From Marinobacterium iners DSM 11526 (lineage in GTDB: Bacteria > Pseudomonadota > Gammaproteobacteria > Pseudomonadales > Balneatricaceae), in NCBI RefSeq assembly GCF_900107855.1, contig NZ_FNRJ01000006.1:1-64000 (forward strand): DNA of 64,000 nucleotides. The letters run 5' to 3'. Position numbers and translations under genes: made by a program. The notes below the pieces were generated by a model. It was not told the origin of the DNA and ran no database searches. It was given only the letters and a program-made list of their open reading frames with translations. Shown piece by piece: positions 38,416 to 48,514 of this stretch. Every line of letters begins with the position of its first letter. Position 1 is the stretch's first letter.

Positions 38416-39585
38416 TTACATCCCCTTCACGTCCACATTGCCCTTCAAGTTCAGGCTGTCGTCTTCATCCTGCAGCGTGAAACTGGGCATGTCATCCGCC
38501 GCACCATCGGCCTTGCCACTGGTTTCTTCATCCAGCTTGATCATCAGACGCAGGTCGTTGGCCGAGTCGGCGTGAGCCAGTGCCGCTTCGTAGGTGATGA
38601 CACCATCGCGATACAGCTCGAACAGCGCTTGGTCGAAGGTGCGCATACCCAGGTTGGTAGACTTCTTGATCACATCCTTGATCTCGTGCACCTGACCCTT
38701 GCGGATATGATCCTGGATCAGCGGCGAGTTGATCATTACTTCAATTGCCGCACGACGCCCCTTGCCATCCACGGTCGGCAGCAGCTGCTGCGCCACAATC
38801 GCCTTCAGGTTAAGTGACATGTCCATCCAGATCTGGTCATGATGCTCGGGCCCAAAGAAGGAGATGATGCGATCCAGCGCCTGGTTGGCGTTGTTGGCGT
38901 GCAGGGTTGCCATGCACAGGTGGCCGGTTTCGGCGAACTGCAGGCCGAATTTCATGGTTTCAGCCGAGCGAATTTCACCCATCAAAATCACGTCAGGTGC
39001 CTGACGCAGCGTGTTTTTCAGTGCCACGTCAAAGGATTCTGTATCGATCCCCACTTCACGCTGAGTGACAATACTCTTTTTGTGATTGTGGATATATTCG
39101 ATTGGGTCTTCGATGGTGATGATGTGACCAGCGTGATTATCGTTACGGTAGTCGATCATTGATGCCAGCGAGGTAGACTTACCGGTCGAGGTACCACCCA
39201 CGAACAGAATCAGTCCACGCTTGGTCATGGAGAGCTCACGCAGCACGTTCGGCAGCTTCAGTTCATCCATGGTGGGAATATGGTTGTTGATGGCACGCAA
39301 CACCATCCCCGGCGTATTGCGCTGCATGAATGCACTGACACGGAAACGGCCAATGCCGGGCGCACTGATGGCGAAGTTACACTCGTTGGTGCCTTCAAAC
39401 TCGGCCAGCTGTTTGTCGTTCATGGTGCTGTACACCAGAGCGCGTGTCTGGCTGGGTTTGAGTGTTTCCTTGGTCAGCGGCCGGATGGTGCCGTCTACCT
39501 TGATCGAGGGGGCGGCACCTGCGGTGACAAACAGATCCGATGCCCCCCGGTCCACCATTACCTTCAGCAGTTGAGTAAAATCCAC
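38416..39585 (-). CDS. pilU: Type IV pilus retraction ATPase PilU
   Basis: 389 aa hexameric ATPase: Walker A GGTSTGKSTS, ITIEDPIE, Walker B-region VILMGEIRSAE and HLCMATLHANNANQALDRI. The variant Walker A and the long acidic C-terminal tail (after residue 345) mark it as PilU rather than PilT. Downstream of pilT with 24 nt between them. Confidence 0.95.
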   Translation of the reverse strand: MDFTQLLKVMVDRGASDLFVTAGAAPSIKVDGTIRPLTKETLKPSQTRALVYSTMNDKQLAEFEGTNECNFAISAPGIGRFRVSAFMQRNTPGMVLRAINNHIPTMDELKLPNVLRELSMTKRGLILFVGGTSTGKSTSLASMIDYRNDNHAGHIITIEDPIEYIHNHKKSIVTQREVGIDTESFDVALKNTLRQAPDVILMGEIRSAETMKFGLQFAETGHLCMATLHANNANQALDRIISFFGPEHHDQIWMDMSLNLKAIVAQQLLPTVDGKGRRAAIEVMINSPLIQDHIRKGQVHEIKDVIKKSTNLGMRTFDQALFELYRDGVITYEAALAHADSANDLRLMIKLDEETSGKADGAADDMPSFTLQDEDDSLNLKGNVDVKGM

Positions 39586-39609
39586 TGTATTGCTCCTGTT
39601 GAATCAGGC

Positions 39610-40644
39610 TCAGAATGAGCTGGGGGTCTTCGCCTTTTCACGGGCCGTTTCACGCGAGATCAGGCCCTTCTGAACCAGTTCAAGCAACGACTGATCCAGC
39701 GTCTTCATGCCGTAGGCGGCACCTGTCTGAATCGCCGAGTACATCTGCGCCACTTTGTCTTCACGGATCAGGTTACGTACTGCAGCAGTACCGATCATGA
39801 TTTCGTGCGCCGCGACACGTCCACCCTTCGGTTTTTTCAGCAGAGTCTGAGAGATAACCCCCTGCAGTGACTCCGACAGCATGGAACGCACCATGTCCTT
39901 TTCCGCCGCCGGGAACACGTCAATGATACGGTCGATGGTCTTGGCCGCCGAAGTGGTGTGCAGGGTGCCGAACACCAGGTGACCGGTTTCCGCTGCGGTC
40001 AACGCCAGGCGGATGGTTTCCAGGTCTCGCATCTCACCCACCAGGATCACGTCCGGGTCTTCACGCAGCGCCGAACGCAGCGCGTTGGCAAAACTGTGAG
40101 TATCACGATGGACCTCACGCTGGTTGATCAGGCACTTCTTGCTTTCGTGGACAAACTCGATAGGGTCTTCAATGGTCAGAATGTGGTCGGAGCGGGTATC
40201 GTTGACGTAATCGATCATCGCCGCCAAGGTGGTACTCTTACCGGAGCCGGTGGGGCCGGTGACCAGTACCAAGCCGCGCGCCTGTTCCGCCAGATCCTGA
40301 AACACCTTGCCCATACCCAGATCATCCAGTGTGAGCACTTTGCTGGGTACGGTTCGGAATACCGCAGCCGCGCCCCGGTGCTGGTTGAAGGCGTTGACAC
40401 GAAAACGGGACAGCTTGGGAACTTCGAACGAGAAATCCACTTCCAGATTCTCTTCATATTCCTTACGCTGTTTGTCGTTCATGATGTCGTACACCAGCGT
40501 GTGCACCTGTTTGTGCTCCAGTGCCGGCAACTTGATTCGGCGCACATCACCGTCTACACGGATCATGGGCGGCATGCCGGAGGTCAGGTGCAAGTCGGAT
40601 GCGCCCTGTTGTACGGCAAATGACAAAAGTTCTGTAATATCCAT
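39610..40644 (-). CDS. pilT: Type IV pilus retraction ATPase PilT
   Basis: 344 aa starting MDITELLSFAVQQGASDLHL; the 23-codon extension upstream is discarded. GPTGSGKSTTLAAMIDY, ILTIEDPIEFVH, VILVGEMRDLET, HTTSAAKTIDRIID and the AxRNLIRE motif (AVRNLIRED) are all present. With pilU it powers twitching motility and DNA uptake. Confidence 0.97.
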   Translation of the reverse strand: MDITELLSFAVQQGASDLHLTSGMPPMIRVDGDVRRIKLPALEHKQVHTLVYDIMNDKQRKEYEENLEVDFSFEVPKLSRFRVNAFNQHRGAAAVFRTVPSKVLTLDDLGMGKVFQDLAEQARGLVLVTGPTGSGKSTTLAAMIDYVNDTRSDHILTIEDPIEFVHESKKCLINQREVHRDTHSFANALRSALREDPDVILVGEMRDLETIRLALTAAETGHLVFGTLHTTSAAKTIDRIIDVFPAAEKDMVRSMLSESLQGVISQTLLKKPKGGRVAAHEIMIGTAAVRNLIREDKVAQMYSAIQTGAAYGMKTLDQSLLELVQKGLISRETAREKAKTPSSF

Positions 40645-40741
40645 AATCAGTCGAGATCCGCAGCAGCTTCCTTTAAACTTTACTGTTCTAGCAGAATAGG
40701 TACAGCCTGCCAATGACAGTCGTCAGTATTCATACAGCCTT

Positions 40742-41434
40742 ATGTTAGCAGACAAATATTCAGCCGTACGCCAGCAGATCAGGCTGGCATGTGAAAATGC
40801 CGCACGCAGCCCTGACAGCGTAGCACTGCTGGCCGTGAGCAAAACGCGCAGTGCCGATGAAGTACGCGAACTGAGCCACTGTGGCCAGCGTGCCTTTGGC
40901 GAGAACTATCTGCAGGAAGCACTGGACAAGATTGACGCCCTGTCTGGCCTGGATCTCGAGTGGCACTTCATCGGCCCGATACAGTCCAACAAGACACGCC
41001 CGATTGCCGAGCACTTCGATTGGGTACACAGCGTGGATCGGCTCAAAATTGCCAGCCGCCTTTCAGAACAGCGTCCGGTACAGCTGCCACCTCTGAACAT
41101 CTGCCTGCAGGTGAATATCAGTGATGAGGCAAGCAAGTCCGGCTGTACACCAGATGAGTTGCCCGCACTGGCCGACGCCGTTGCCCGGTTGCCGAATCTG
41201 CGCCTGCGTGGTCTGATGGCAATCCCGAAACCGGAAGATAATCCGCAGCGCCAGCGAGCGGTCTTTGCACAGGTGAGGCAGTTGCTGGAGCAGCTGCAGC
41301 ACACTCAACCTGCGCTGGACACATTGTCGATGGGGATGTCAGCTGACACAGAGGCAGCCATACTGGAAGGCTCGACCATGGTACGTGTCGGTACCGCCTT
41401 GTTTGGTCCACGCAACCCGCCTTCAACCCGTTAA
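40742..41434 (+). CDS. yggS: PLP-homeostasis protein YggS
   Basis: 230 aa alanine-racemase-fold PLP carrier: the PLP lysine in LLAVSKTRSADEV, FGENYLQEAL, WHFIGPIQSNKTR and LSMGMSADTEAAI. First gene of a run that continues with proC and yggT; divergent from pilT. Confidence 0.95.
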   Translation: MLADKYSAVRQQIRLACENAARSPDSVALLAVSKTRSADEVRELSHCGQRAFGENYLQEALDKIDALSGLDLEWHFIGPIQSNKTRPIAEHFDWVHSVDRLKIASRLSEQRPVQLPPLNICLQVNISDEASKSGCTPDELPALADAVARLPNLRLRGLMAIPKPEDNPQRQRAVFAQVRQLLEQLQHTQPALDTLSMGMSADTEAAILEGSTMVRVGTALFGPRNPPSTR

Positions 41435-41461
41435 GCCACCTACAGGATTGAGACAGACATT

Positions 41462-42289
41462 ATGAGCCAGTCACCCGTAATTGCATTCATCGGCGCCGGC
41501 AACATGGCCCGCGCCATCATCGGCGGACTGTTGGAAAACGGCTTTGCTGCCGCTGACCTCTGGGCCTCCGAGCCGGATACCGAGCGGTTGCAGGATCTGG
41601 CCGAGCGTGGCCTTAATGTGACCAGCGACAACCGTGCCGCGGTTGCCGCCGCCGATATTGTAGTGCTGGCAGTCAAGCCACAGGTGATGAAGGCCGTTGT
41701 CACTGATCTGGCAAGCGCTGTCCAGTCTCGTCAGCCGCTGATGGTATCGATCGCCGCCGGTATCAGCCTGGATGCGCTTGATCGCTGGCTTGGCGGCGAG
41801 ATCGCATTGGTGCGCTGCATGCCCAACACTCCATCACTGGTACAAACCGGTGCCAGTGGCCTGTTTGCGAACAGCCGTGTCAGTGCCGAACAACGCCAGC
41901 AGGCCACCACCGTGCTGGAAGCGGTCGGCATCGCACTTTGGGTACAAAGTGAGGCTGAACTGGATGCCGTTACCGCCATATCAGGATCAGGCCCGGCCTA
42001 TTATTTCCTGATGATGGAAGCAATGACCGCTGCCGGTGTCAAACTGGGTCTCAGCGAAGAGACCGCGCGCGGCTTGACTCTTCAGACCGCCCTGGGTGCC
42101 GCACGTATGGCCAGCAACAGTGAGGTGAACCCGACCGAGCTGCGCCGCCGCGTCACCTCGCCCAACGGTACGACTGAACGCGCCATCAAAACGTTCCAGG
42201 CCGAAGGTTTCGACGCACTGGTTGAAAACGCACTCACCGCTTGCCGTGACCGCTCTGTGGAGCTGGCCGGTGAGCTGTGCCAAGACTGA
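41462..42289 (+). CDS. proC: Pyrroline-5-carboxylate reductase
   Basis: Last step of proline synthesis. 275 aa with the nucleotide motif FIGAGNMARAIIGG, VRCMPNTPSLVQTG and the C-terminal LRRRVTSPNGTTERAI signature. Co-transcribed with yggS. Confidence 0.96.
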   Translation: MSQSPVIAFIGAGNMARAIIGGLLENGFAAADLWASEPDTERLQDLAERGLNVTSDNRAAVAAADIVVLAVKPQVMKAVVTDLASAVQSRQPLMVSIAAGISLDALDRWLGGEIALVRCMPNTPSLVQTGASGLFANSRVSAEQRQQATTVLEAVGIALWVQSEAELDAVTAISGSGPAYYFLMMEAMTAAGVKLGLSEETARGLTLQTALGAARMASNSEVNPTELRRRVTSPNGTTERAIKTFQAEGFDALVENALTACRDRSVELAGELCQD

Positions 42290-42309
42290 TTACCGAGACA
42301 GGAGCCATT

Positions 42310-42867
42310 ATGGGACAGGACCCGATCACCCTCATCATTCGCACGCTGGGTGAGATTTATGTCTTCATGCTGGTGCTGCGCTTTCTGCTGCAGCTGGCCA
42401 GAGCTGATTATTACAATCCGATATCCCAGGCCGTGGTACGCCTGACACAACCACCGGTGCGTCCGTTGCAAATGCTGCTGCGCCCGCGTGGTCGCTTTGA
42501 TGCCTCGCCACTGATCGTTGCACTGGTGGTCAAGGCCGTAACGCTGCTGCTGATCTTCCAGCTCGCCGGCGCACTGGCCCAGGCATCGATCAATCCATTG
42601 CAGCTACTGATCTTCTCTGCCGTCGAGGTGATTGATACCATTCTGACAATTTATTTCTGGGCGGTGATTGGTGCCGTCATCATCAGCTGGATCTCGCCTG
42701 ACAGCTATCACCCGGCACCACAGCTTTTGCTGCAGCTGACCGAACCCCTGTTTGCACTGGCACGCAAGGTAATCCCGCCGATTGGCGGACTGGATCTATC
42801 GCCGATTCTTATTTTTCTGGTGATCCAGATCCTGCAGTCCCAGCTGGGTCGACTGCTGGCGTTCTGA
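42310..42867 (+). CDS. yggT: YggT family membrane protein
   Basis: 185 aa with paired YGGT repeats and about four to five hydrophobic helices; each repeat has a P-L-PLQ/P-F-ARK type loop (VRPLQMLLRPRG and LFALARKVIPP). The ATG after GACAGGAG is chosen over an in-frame upstream ATG overlapping proC. Conserved neighbour of proC; role in osmotic or division-related processes is only proposed. Confidence 0.9.
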   Translation: MGQDPITLIIRTLGEIYVFMLVLRFLLQLARADYYNPISQAVVRLTQPPVRPLQMLLRPRGRFDASPLIVALVVKAVTLLLIFQLAGALAQASINPLQLLIFSAVEVIDTILTIYFWAVIGAVIISWISPDSYHPAPQLLLQLTEPLFALARKVIPPIGGLDLSPILIFLVIQILQSQLGRLLAF

Positions 42868-42886
42868 AATCGATTGAGAGACAAAA

Positions 42887-44059
42887 ATGCCCGCTGTAAT
42901 CCCTGAAGATTCCGTTGGTCTGGTTACACCTCGGAAAATCCATTTCGATCAGCCACTGGCGCTGAGCTGCGGCCGCAGCCTTGAACGGTGGGACCTGATG
43001 GTGGAAACCTACGGTGAACTCAATGCCGATGCATCCAACGCCGTGCTGATCTGCCATGCCTTGTCCGGCCACCACCACGCCGCCGGCTACCACGACATGG
43101 ATGAACGCAAGCCCGGCTGGTGGGATTCGGCCATTGGCCCCGGCAAAACCATCGACACCAACCGTTTTTTTGTGGTCAGCCTTAACAACCTGGGTGGCTG
43201 CCACGGCTCCACCGGCCCGAACAGCCTCAACCCTGACACCGGCAAACCCTATGGCCCCGATTTCCCGATCATGACGGTTCTGGATTGGGTCAACAGTCAG
43301 GCACGACTGGCGGACCGGCTCGGCATCACTCAGTGGGCCGCCGTGGTCGGCGGCAGCTTGGGTGGCATGCAGGCCCTGCAGTGGTCGATCAGTTACCCCG
43401 AGCGGCTGCGCCACTGCGTCGTGATCGCTTCGGCTGCCAAATTGAGTGCCCAGAACATCGCGTTCAACGAGGTTGCCCGGCAGGCCATCAGCAAGGACCC
43501 GGAGTTCCATAACGGCCACTATTATGAGGAAGGCGTTGTGCCGCGTACCGGGCTGATGCTGGCTCGCATGGTGGGCCATATCACCTATCTGTCGGACGAT
43601 GGTATGCGTGAAAAATTTGGCCGTGAACTGAAAGACGGTAAGCTCAGTTTCGACTTCAACCCGCAGTTTGAAGTGGAGTCATACCTGCAATATCAGGGCG
43701 AGCGATTTTCATCCTCCTTCGATGCCAACACCTATCTGTTGATGACCAAGGCGCTGGACTACTTCGATCCAGCCGGTGAACAGGGTGACAACCTGGCCGC
43801 GGCCCTGGCACCGGCCCGCTGCAACTACCTGGTGGTTTCCTTTACCACTGACTGGCGTTTTTCACCAGAGCGCTCACGTGAGCTGGTGGATGGTTTGATC
43901 GCCGCTGGCAAGCCGGTCAGTTATGCCGAAATTGACGCACCACAGGGGCACGACGCCTTCCTGATTCCGATTCCGCGCTACATGGAGGTGTTCGGTGGCT
44001 ACATGAACCGCATCGCCAACAGTCTGACACCGGCCGAAGGAGAACTGAATGCGCGCTGA
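42887..44059 (+). CDS. metX: Homoserine O-acyltransferase MetX
   Basis: Activates homoserine for methionine synthesis. 390 aa alpha/beta hydrolase: [11 protein letters not shown], the nucleophile in [29 protein letters not shown] with the Asp and GHDAFL with the His. Whether it uses succinyl- or acetyl-CoA cannot be told with certainty; MetX proteins paired with MetW in gammaproteobacteria often use succinyl-CoA. Overlaps metW by 11 nt. Confidence 0.94.
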   Translation: MPAVIPEDSVGLVTPRKIHFDQPLALSCGRSLERWDLMVETYGELNADASNAVLICHALSGHHHAAGYHDMDERKPGWWDSAIGPGKTIDTNRFFVVSLNNLGGCHGSTGPNSLNPDTGKPYGPDFPIMTVLDWVNSQARLADRLGITQWAAVVGGSLGGMQALQWSISYPERLRHCVVIASAAKLSAQNIAFNEVARQAISKDPEFHNGHYYEEGVVPRTGLMLARMVGHITYLSDDGMREKFGRELKDGKLSFDFNPQFEVESYLQYQGERFSSSFDANTYLLMTKALDYFDPAGEQGDNLAAALAPARCNYLVVSFTTDWRFSPERSRELVDGLIAAGKPVSYAEIDAPQGHDAFLIPIPRYMEVFGGYMNRIANSLTPAEGELNAR

Positions 44060-44639
44060 TCTGGAAATTATTGACGAGTGGATTCAGCCCGGCTCACGGG
44101 TGCTTGACCTGGGCTGCGGTGATGGTGAGCTGCTGGCGCACCTGGTGCAGCACAAACAGGTCAGTGGCTACGGCCTTGAGATCGACCACGACAATCTGAC
44201 CACCTGTGTCGAGCGCGGCGTCAGCGTGATCGAGAAGGATATCGACGATGGCCTGACCAGCATTCGCAACAACAGTTTCGACTACGTAATCATGACCCAG
44301 GCATTGCAGAGCATGCACCGCCCGGATCTCATCGTCGACGAGATGCTGCGTATAGGTCGCGAGTGCATTGTGACCTTCCCCAACTTTGCACACTGGCGTG
44401 CGCGTGGCTATCTTACCTTCAGGGGCAAGATGCCGGTTTCAAAGTTTCTGCCCTACACTTGGTACAACACACCGAACATTCATTTCTGTACTTTCAAGGA
44501 TTTCGAGCAACTGTGTGTTGACCGCAATATCGAAATCCTGGAGCGGACCGTGGTTGACCACGCGCATCGCCATCGCTGGTGGATCAAGCTGTGGCCCAAC
44601 ATGCTGGGCGAAATCGCCATCTACCGTATTACCCGCTGA
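44049..44639 (+). CDS. metW: Methionine biosynthesis protein MetW
   Basis: 196 aa methyltransferase-fold protein ([36 protein letters not shown]) that is the constant partner of MetX and is needed for its activity in some bacteria. Translationally coupled to metX. Confidence 0.94.
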   Translation: MRADLEIIDEWIQPGSRVLDLGCGDGELLAHLVQHKQVSGYGLEIDHDNLTTCVERGVSVIEKDIDDGLTSIRNNSFDYVIMTQALQSMHRPDLIVDEMLRIGRECIVTFPNFAHWRARGYLTFRGKMPVSKFLPYTWYNTPNIHFCTFKDFEQLCVDRNIEILERTVVDHAHRHRWWIKLWPNMLGEIAIYRITR

Positions 44640-44652
44640 CAGGAGGCCTGAC

Positions 44653-45105
44653 ATGAACCTGATTACCACCCACCTGACCCGGCTGCTATTGAGCAGCACA
44701 CTGCTGCTGAGCACGACGGCTCTGGCGGAACAGATGATCTCTGATGGCCGTTATGAAATTCATTACAACGCCTTCAACTCCAGCTTCATCACCCCTGAAG
44801 TGGCGCAGCTCAACAATATTACCCGAAGCAAATACCGCGCTTTGGTGAATGTGTCGGTACTGAAGTTTGAGGAGGATGGCAGCAAGACACCGGTCACCGC
44901 TATCGTGAACGGGCAGGTCGCCAATCTACTGGGGCAGGCTCAACAGATGGAATTTCAGAAGATCGACGAAGGCAATGCGCTGTATTACATCGGCAGTTTC
45001 CGCTTTACTGAGGAAGAGCGTCTCAAAATCAGCCTGGAAGTACAGCCTGATCCGAATGAGTCTCCCTACAATATTGAATTTGAACAGACCTTTTACACGG
45101 ATTGA
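44653..45105 (+). CDS. DUF4426 periplasmic protein
   Basis: 150 aa with a signal peptide (LLLSSTLLLSTTALA) and a beta-rich domain: YEIHYNAFNSSFITPEVA, RSKYRALVNVSVL, EFEQTFYTD. DUF4426 regularly sits after metW; function unknown. The ATG follows AGGAGGCC. Confidence 0.88.
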   Translation: MNLITTHLTRLLLSSTLLLSTTALAEQMISDGRYEIHYNAFNSSFITPEVAQLNNITRSKYRALVNVSVLKFEEDGSKTPVTAIVNGQVANLLGQAQQMEFQKIDEGNALYYIGSFRFTEEERLKISLEVQPDPNESPYNIEFEQTFYTD

Positions 45106-45113
45106 ATGAGTAC

Positions 45114-45722
45114 ATGATCAACAAAATCGTGCTGGCCAGCGGTAATCGCGGCAAGTTGAAAGAGTTCAACGAAATCTTTGCACCGCTGCAGATCGACGTA
45201 ATGCCCCAGTCCGACTTTGCGGTGCAGGATGCCGATGAGACAGGCCTCAGTTTCGTCGAGAACGCCATCATCAAGGCACGACACGCTGCTCGGGCTACCG
45301 GCCTGCCGGCACTCTCTGATGACTCAGGGCTGGAAGTGGATGCGCTGAATGGTGCACCGGGGATCTACTCGGCGCGCTACGCCGGCGCCGGCTGCGGCGA
45401 TGACGAGAACAACCGCAAGCTGCTGCAGGCGCTTGAACAAGTGCCCGCCGAGCAGCGCAGTGCCCGCTTCCAATGCGTGCTGGTGTTCATGCGTCACGCA
45501 GAGGACCCGACCCCTCTGATCTGTCAGGGAAGCTGGGAAGGTGTCATTCTGGATACTCCACGCGGTCATAATGGTTTCGGCTATGACCCACTGTTCTTCG
45601 TTCCCGAACTCAACTGCGCCAGTGCCGAGCTCTCGTCAGAGCAGAAACAAAAATACAGCCACCGCGGCAAAGCGGTGCGCCAGTTCATCGAACAGATCGG
45701 CCCCTGGCTCAAGCACGCATGA
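45114..45722 (+). CDS. rdgB: dITP/XTP pyrophosphatase
   Basis: Removes deaminated purine nucleotides (dITP, XTP). 202 aa with IVLASGNRGKLKEF, SGLEVDALNGAPGIYSARYAG, GFGYDPLFFVPE and SHRGKAVRQF. Start: the ATG at 45114 is preferred over the TTG at 45102. Overlaps hemW by four bases. Confidence 0.95.
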   Translation: MINKIVLASGNRGKLKEFNEIFAPLQIDVMPQSDFAVQDADETGLSFVENAIIKARHAARATGLPALSDDSGLEVDALNGAPGIYSARYAGAGCGDDENNRKLLQALEQVPAEQRSARFQCVLVFMRHAEDPTPLICQGSWEGVILDTPRGHNGFGYDPLFFVPELNCASAELSSEQKQKYSHRGKAVRQFIEQIGPWLKHA

Positions 45723-46858
45723 GCCTGCCGCCTCTGTCGCTCTACGTACACATCCCCTGGTGTGTACGCAAATGTCCCTATTGTGATTTCAACTCCCATG
45801 CCGCTCCAGAGCAGCTGCCGGAAGATGCCTATGTGCAGGCCCTGCTGGATGATCTGGACAGCGAACTGCCACTGATACAGAGGCGGCCCTTGCAGTCCAT
45901 CTTCATCGGTGGCGGTACACCCAGCCTGTTCAGCGCACAGGCCATCGGACAGATCCTGCAGGGTGTTGCTGCCCGAATACCGTTTGCCGACGATATCGAG
46001 ATCACTCTGGAAGCCAACCCCGGCACCTTTGAACTGGCCCGCTTTGAGGGTTTCCGGAACGCTGGCGTCAACCGCCTTTCCATCGGTGTGCAAAGCTTCA
46101 ATGCCGAGCATCTGCAGCGCCTCGGACGCATTCACAATCCGGTCGAGGCCCTTGCCGCGGCCCGTGCCGCAGTGGAAATTTTTCCGCGGGTCAATCTGGA
46201 TTTGATGCATGGACTACCGGAGCAGACACCGGCCGAAGCCATGGATGATCTGCAGCAGGCACTGGAAATCAACCCCGGTCACCTGTCCTGGTATCAGCTG
46301 ACCATCGAACCCAATACCGAGTTTCACGCCCGCCCACCGAGTCTGCCACTGGATGAAGCACTGTGGGATATTCAGGAGCAGGGGCAGGCACTACTGGAAA
46401 AGACCGGCTACCGGCAGTATGAGATCTCAGCCTACGCTCGGCCTGGACAGCAGGCTCGACACAACCTGAATTACTGGCAGTTTGGTGACTACATCGGTAT
46501 CGGTGCGGGAGCCCACGGCAAGCTGAGTCGGTATGAAGGGGGCCAACTGATCATCGAACGCCGTCACAAACTGCGCCAGCCCAAGGGCTATTTTGATCCG
46601 GCGTTGCGACTGGCAGGTCAGGAGGTGATTACGGCAGACGAGCTGGCGTTCGAGTTTATGCTCAATGCCCTGCGCCTGACGGATGGCGTCAGCGCCGAAC
46701 TGTTCCGTGAGCGGACCGGCCTGTCACTGGAACATATCGAGCCTTTGCTGCAGCAGGCGCGCCAGCGAGGCTTACTGGTTGAAGCACCAAACCGGCTGGC
46801 ACCTACGTTACAGGGGCGACTGTTCCTGAATGACCTGCTGGAGCTGTTTCTCGACTAG
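45719..46858 (+). CDS. hemW: Heme chaperone HemW (radical SAM)
   Basis: 379 aa radical SAM protein: the Cx3Cx2C cluster motif in HIPWCVRKCPYCDF, FIGGGTPSLF, SIGVQSFN and the coproporphyrinogen-oxidase-like C-terminal domain. HemW lacks CPO activity and delivers heme. Last gene of the yggS run. Confidence 0.94.
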   Translation: MSLPPLSLYVHIPWCVRKCPYCDFNSHAAPEQLPEDAYVQALLDDLDSELPLIQRRPLQSIFIGGGTPSLFSAQAIGQILQGVAARIPFADDIEITLEANPGTFELARFEGFRNAGVNRLSIGVQSFNAEHLQRLGRIHNPVEALAAARAAVEIFPRVNLDLMHGLPEQTPAEAMDDLQQALEINPGHLSWYQLTIEPNTEFHARPPSLPLDEALWDIQEQGQALLEKTGYRQYEISAYARPGQQARHNLNYWQFGDYIGIGAGAHGKLSRYEGGQLIIERRHKLRQPKGYFDPALRLAGQEVITADELAFEFMLNALRLTDGVSAELFRERTGLSLEHIEPLLQQARQRGLLVEAPNRLAPTLQGRLFLNDLLELFLD

Positions 46859-46870
46859 CACTCTCGCCAT

Positions 46871-46889
46871 CGCGCTACAGTGTAGCGCG
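46871..46889. other. Hairpin between convergent hemW and HAD genes
   Basis: Perfect 8-bp stem CGCGCTAC/GTAGCGCG with a 3-nt loop overlapping the HAD stop codon. No T run; possibly a barrier to converging transcription. Confidence 0.4.
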
Positions 46890-47609
46890 ACTGTTGGCAC
46901 GCAAGCCCATCTGTGACACCACAGCCGGAATGGCAGACAGACAGTTTACTGTTTCATCCGCACGAGCCGGCTGTGGCCAGTTTTGCCCTGGCAGATTCAC
47001 CCAAATTGTCCACATGCCTACCTGCCGAGCCGCCTGCACATCATTGATCGGGTGATCACCCACATGTACCACCTGCTCCGGCCGCAACCCGGTATGTTCC
47101 AGCGCTTTCTCGAACATGCCGGGATGCGGCTTGGCCGAACCGACCCCGTCGGCGTTGTACTGGAAATCAAACAGGCTGCCGATCAGTGTCTGGCCTACAT
47201 CGGCATTACCGTTGCTCAGCGCACCGATCACATAACCATCCCGGCGCAGCTGCTCCAGCATCGCCTGGGCGTGCTCAAACAGCTCAACCTGATGGCGGGC
47301 ACGGATAAACACATCAAAGGCCGCTGCCGCCATCTGCCGAGCCTGATCATCAGAATAACCGGCACTCAGGCACCCCTGTTCCAGCAGGCGCAGGCGCACC
47401 TGAGTCATGCTGTGCGCAATATCCGGCTCCTGCTGCAGCAATCGCTGACGCATGGCCGAACCTTCGGCCAGATCGGCCAGCACATGGTTTTGAGTAAACA
47501 GCGGCGCATTCTGTTCCAGCCAATCCCAGAGCTCACGGTTTGCCTGATGGATCACCGGGTCGACCGCCCAGAGAGTATCGTCCAGGTCGAAGGTTACGCA
47601 CTTAATCAT
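46875..47609 (-). CDS. HAD-superfamily phosphatase (YigB-like)
   Basis: 244 aa with the nucleophile motif FDLDDTLWAVD, GALSNGNAD and HVGDHPINDVQAARQVGM. In enterobacteria yigB follows xerC and encodes a flavin-mononucleotide phosphatase; the same position here supports that type, but the substrate is inferred. Overlaps xerC by 8 nt. Confidence 0.88.
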   Translation of the reverse strand: MIKCVTFDLDDTLWAVDPVIHQANRELWDWLEQNAPLFTQNHVLADLAEGSAMRQRLLQQEPDIAHSMTQVRLRLLEQGCLSAGYSDDQARQMAAAAFDVFIRARHQVELFEHAQAMLEQLRRDGYVIGALSNGNADVGQTLIGSLFDFQYNADGVGSAKPHPGMFEKALEHTGLRPEQVVHVGDHPINDVQAARQVGMWTIWVNLPGQNWPQPARADETVNCLSAIPAVVSQMGLRANSRATL

Positions 47610-48513
47610 CCGTTTTCTGCCTTGCCCGCGGGTGGGCCTGTTCGTAGACCTCCATCAGATGCTGGAAGTCGAGATGAGTGTAGATCTGGGTGGTGCTGAT
47701 ATTGGCATGCCCGAGCAGCTCCTGCACCGCACGCAGGTCACCGCTGGATTCCAGCAGGTGACTGGCAAAACTGTGACGCAGGCGGTGCGGATAGACCCGC
47801 CCCTGCGTGCCCTGTTGCTCACCGCGCTTGCGCAGGCGTTGCTCTACCGCACGTGTAGTCAAGCGCTTGCCTCGCTGGCCTGTAAACAGTGCCGTTTCAT
47901 CCGGCGCGGCCAGCCCCTGCCTCACCCCCAGCCATTGGCGTATCGCCTGTACCGCCAATCGACCAATCGGAAGCTGGCGCATCTTGTTACCCTTGCCCGT
48001 CACCACAAGGCTGGCATCAGCAAGATCGATATCGCGCATGTTCAAGCTGACCAGTTCAGATACACGCAAGCCGGACGAATAGATCAATTCCATCATGGCT
48101 CGATCGCGAATATCCAGCGGTTCGTCCCCTTCCACCTCCAGCAGTGCCGATACCTGTTCGGTATCCAGTGTCTGCGGCAGACGACGTCCTGCCCGGGGGG
48201 CCTGCACAGCCAGTGCCGGATTACTCTGTACCCAACCTTCACGCGCCAGAAAACGGTAGAAGCTGCGAGTTGCCGACAGCAGTCGCTGCAGGCTGCGGCC
48301 TGACAGGCCCTGACCATGCAATCCTGCAATGGCGCGGCGCAGCACCGGCTCGGTCAGCTGGTCCCAGCACTCGTGGTGGGTGCGGCTCAGCTCGGCATGG
48401 AGGGTTTCAAGGTCGCGACGGTAATTCTTGAGGGTGTGCGGGGAGAGCTGACGCTCCACCCGCAGGTAGTGCAGAAAGGTATCGGGCCAGCCATGTACGC
48501 CCGGAGCCGCCAT
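47602..48513 (-). CDS. xerC: Tyrosine recombinase XerC
   Basis: Resolves chromosome dimers at dif with XerD. About 303 aa: N-terminal SAM-like domain (FLHYLRVERQLSPHTLKNYRRDL) and catalytic core with Arg in IYSSGLRVSELVSL, HRLRHSFASHLLE, LGHANISTTQIYTHL carrying the Tyr. The start at 48513 puts it next to the DUF484 gene; an extension to 48573 is rejected. Confidence 0.95.
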   Translation of the reverse strand: MAAPGVHGWPDTFLHYLRVERQLSPHTLKNYRRDLETLHAELSRTHHECWDQLTEPVLRRAIAGLHGQGLSGRSLQRLLSATRSFYRFLAREGWVQSNPALAVQAPRAGRRLPQTLDTEQVSALLEVEGDEPLDIRDRAMMELIYSSGLRVSELVSLNMRDIDLADASLVVTGKGNKMRQLPIGRLAVQAIRQWLGVRQGLAAPDETALFTGQRGKRLTTRAVEQRLRKRGEQQGTQGRVYPHRLRHSFASHLLESSGDLRAVQELLGHANISTTQIYTHLDFQHLMEVYEQAHPRARQKTDD

Positions 48514-48514
48514 G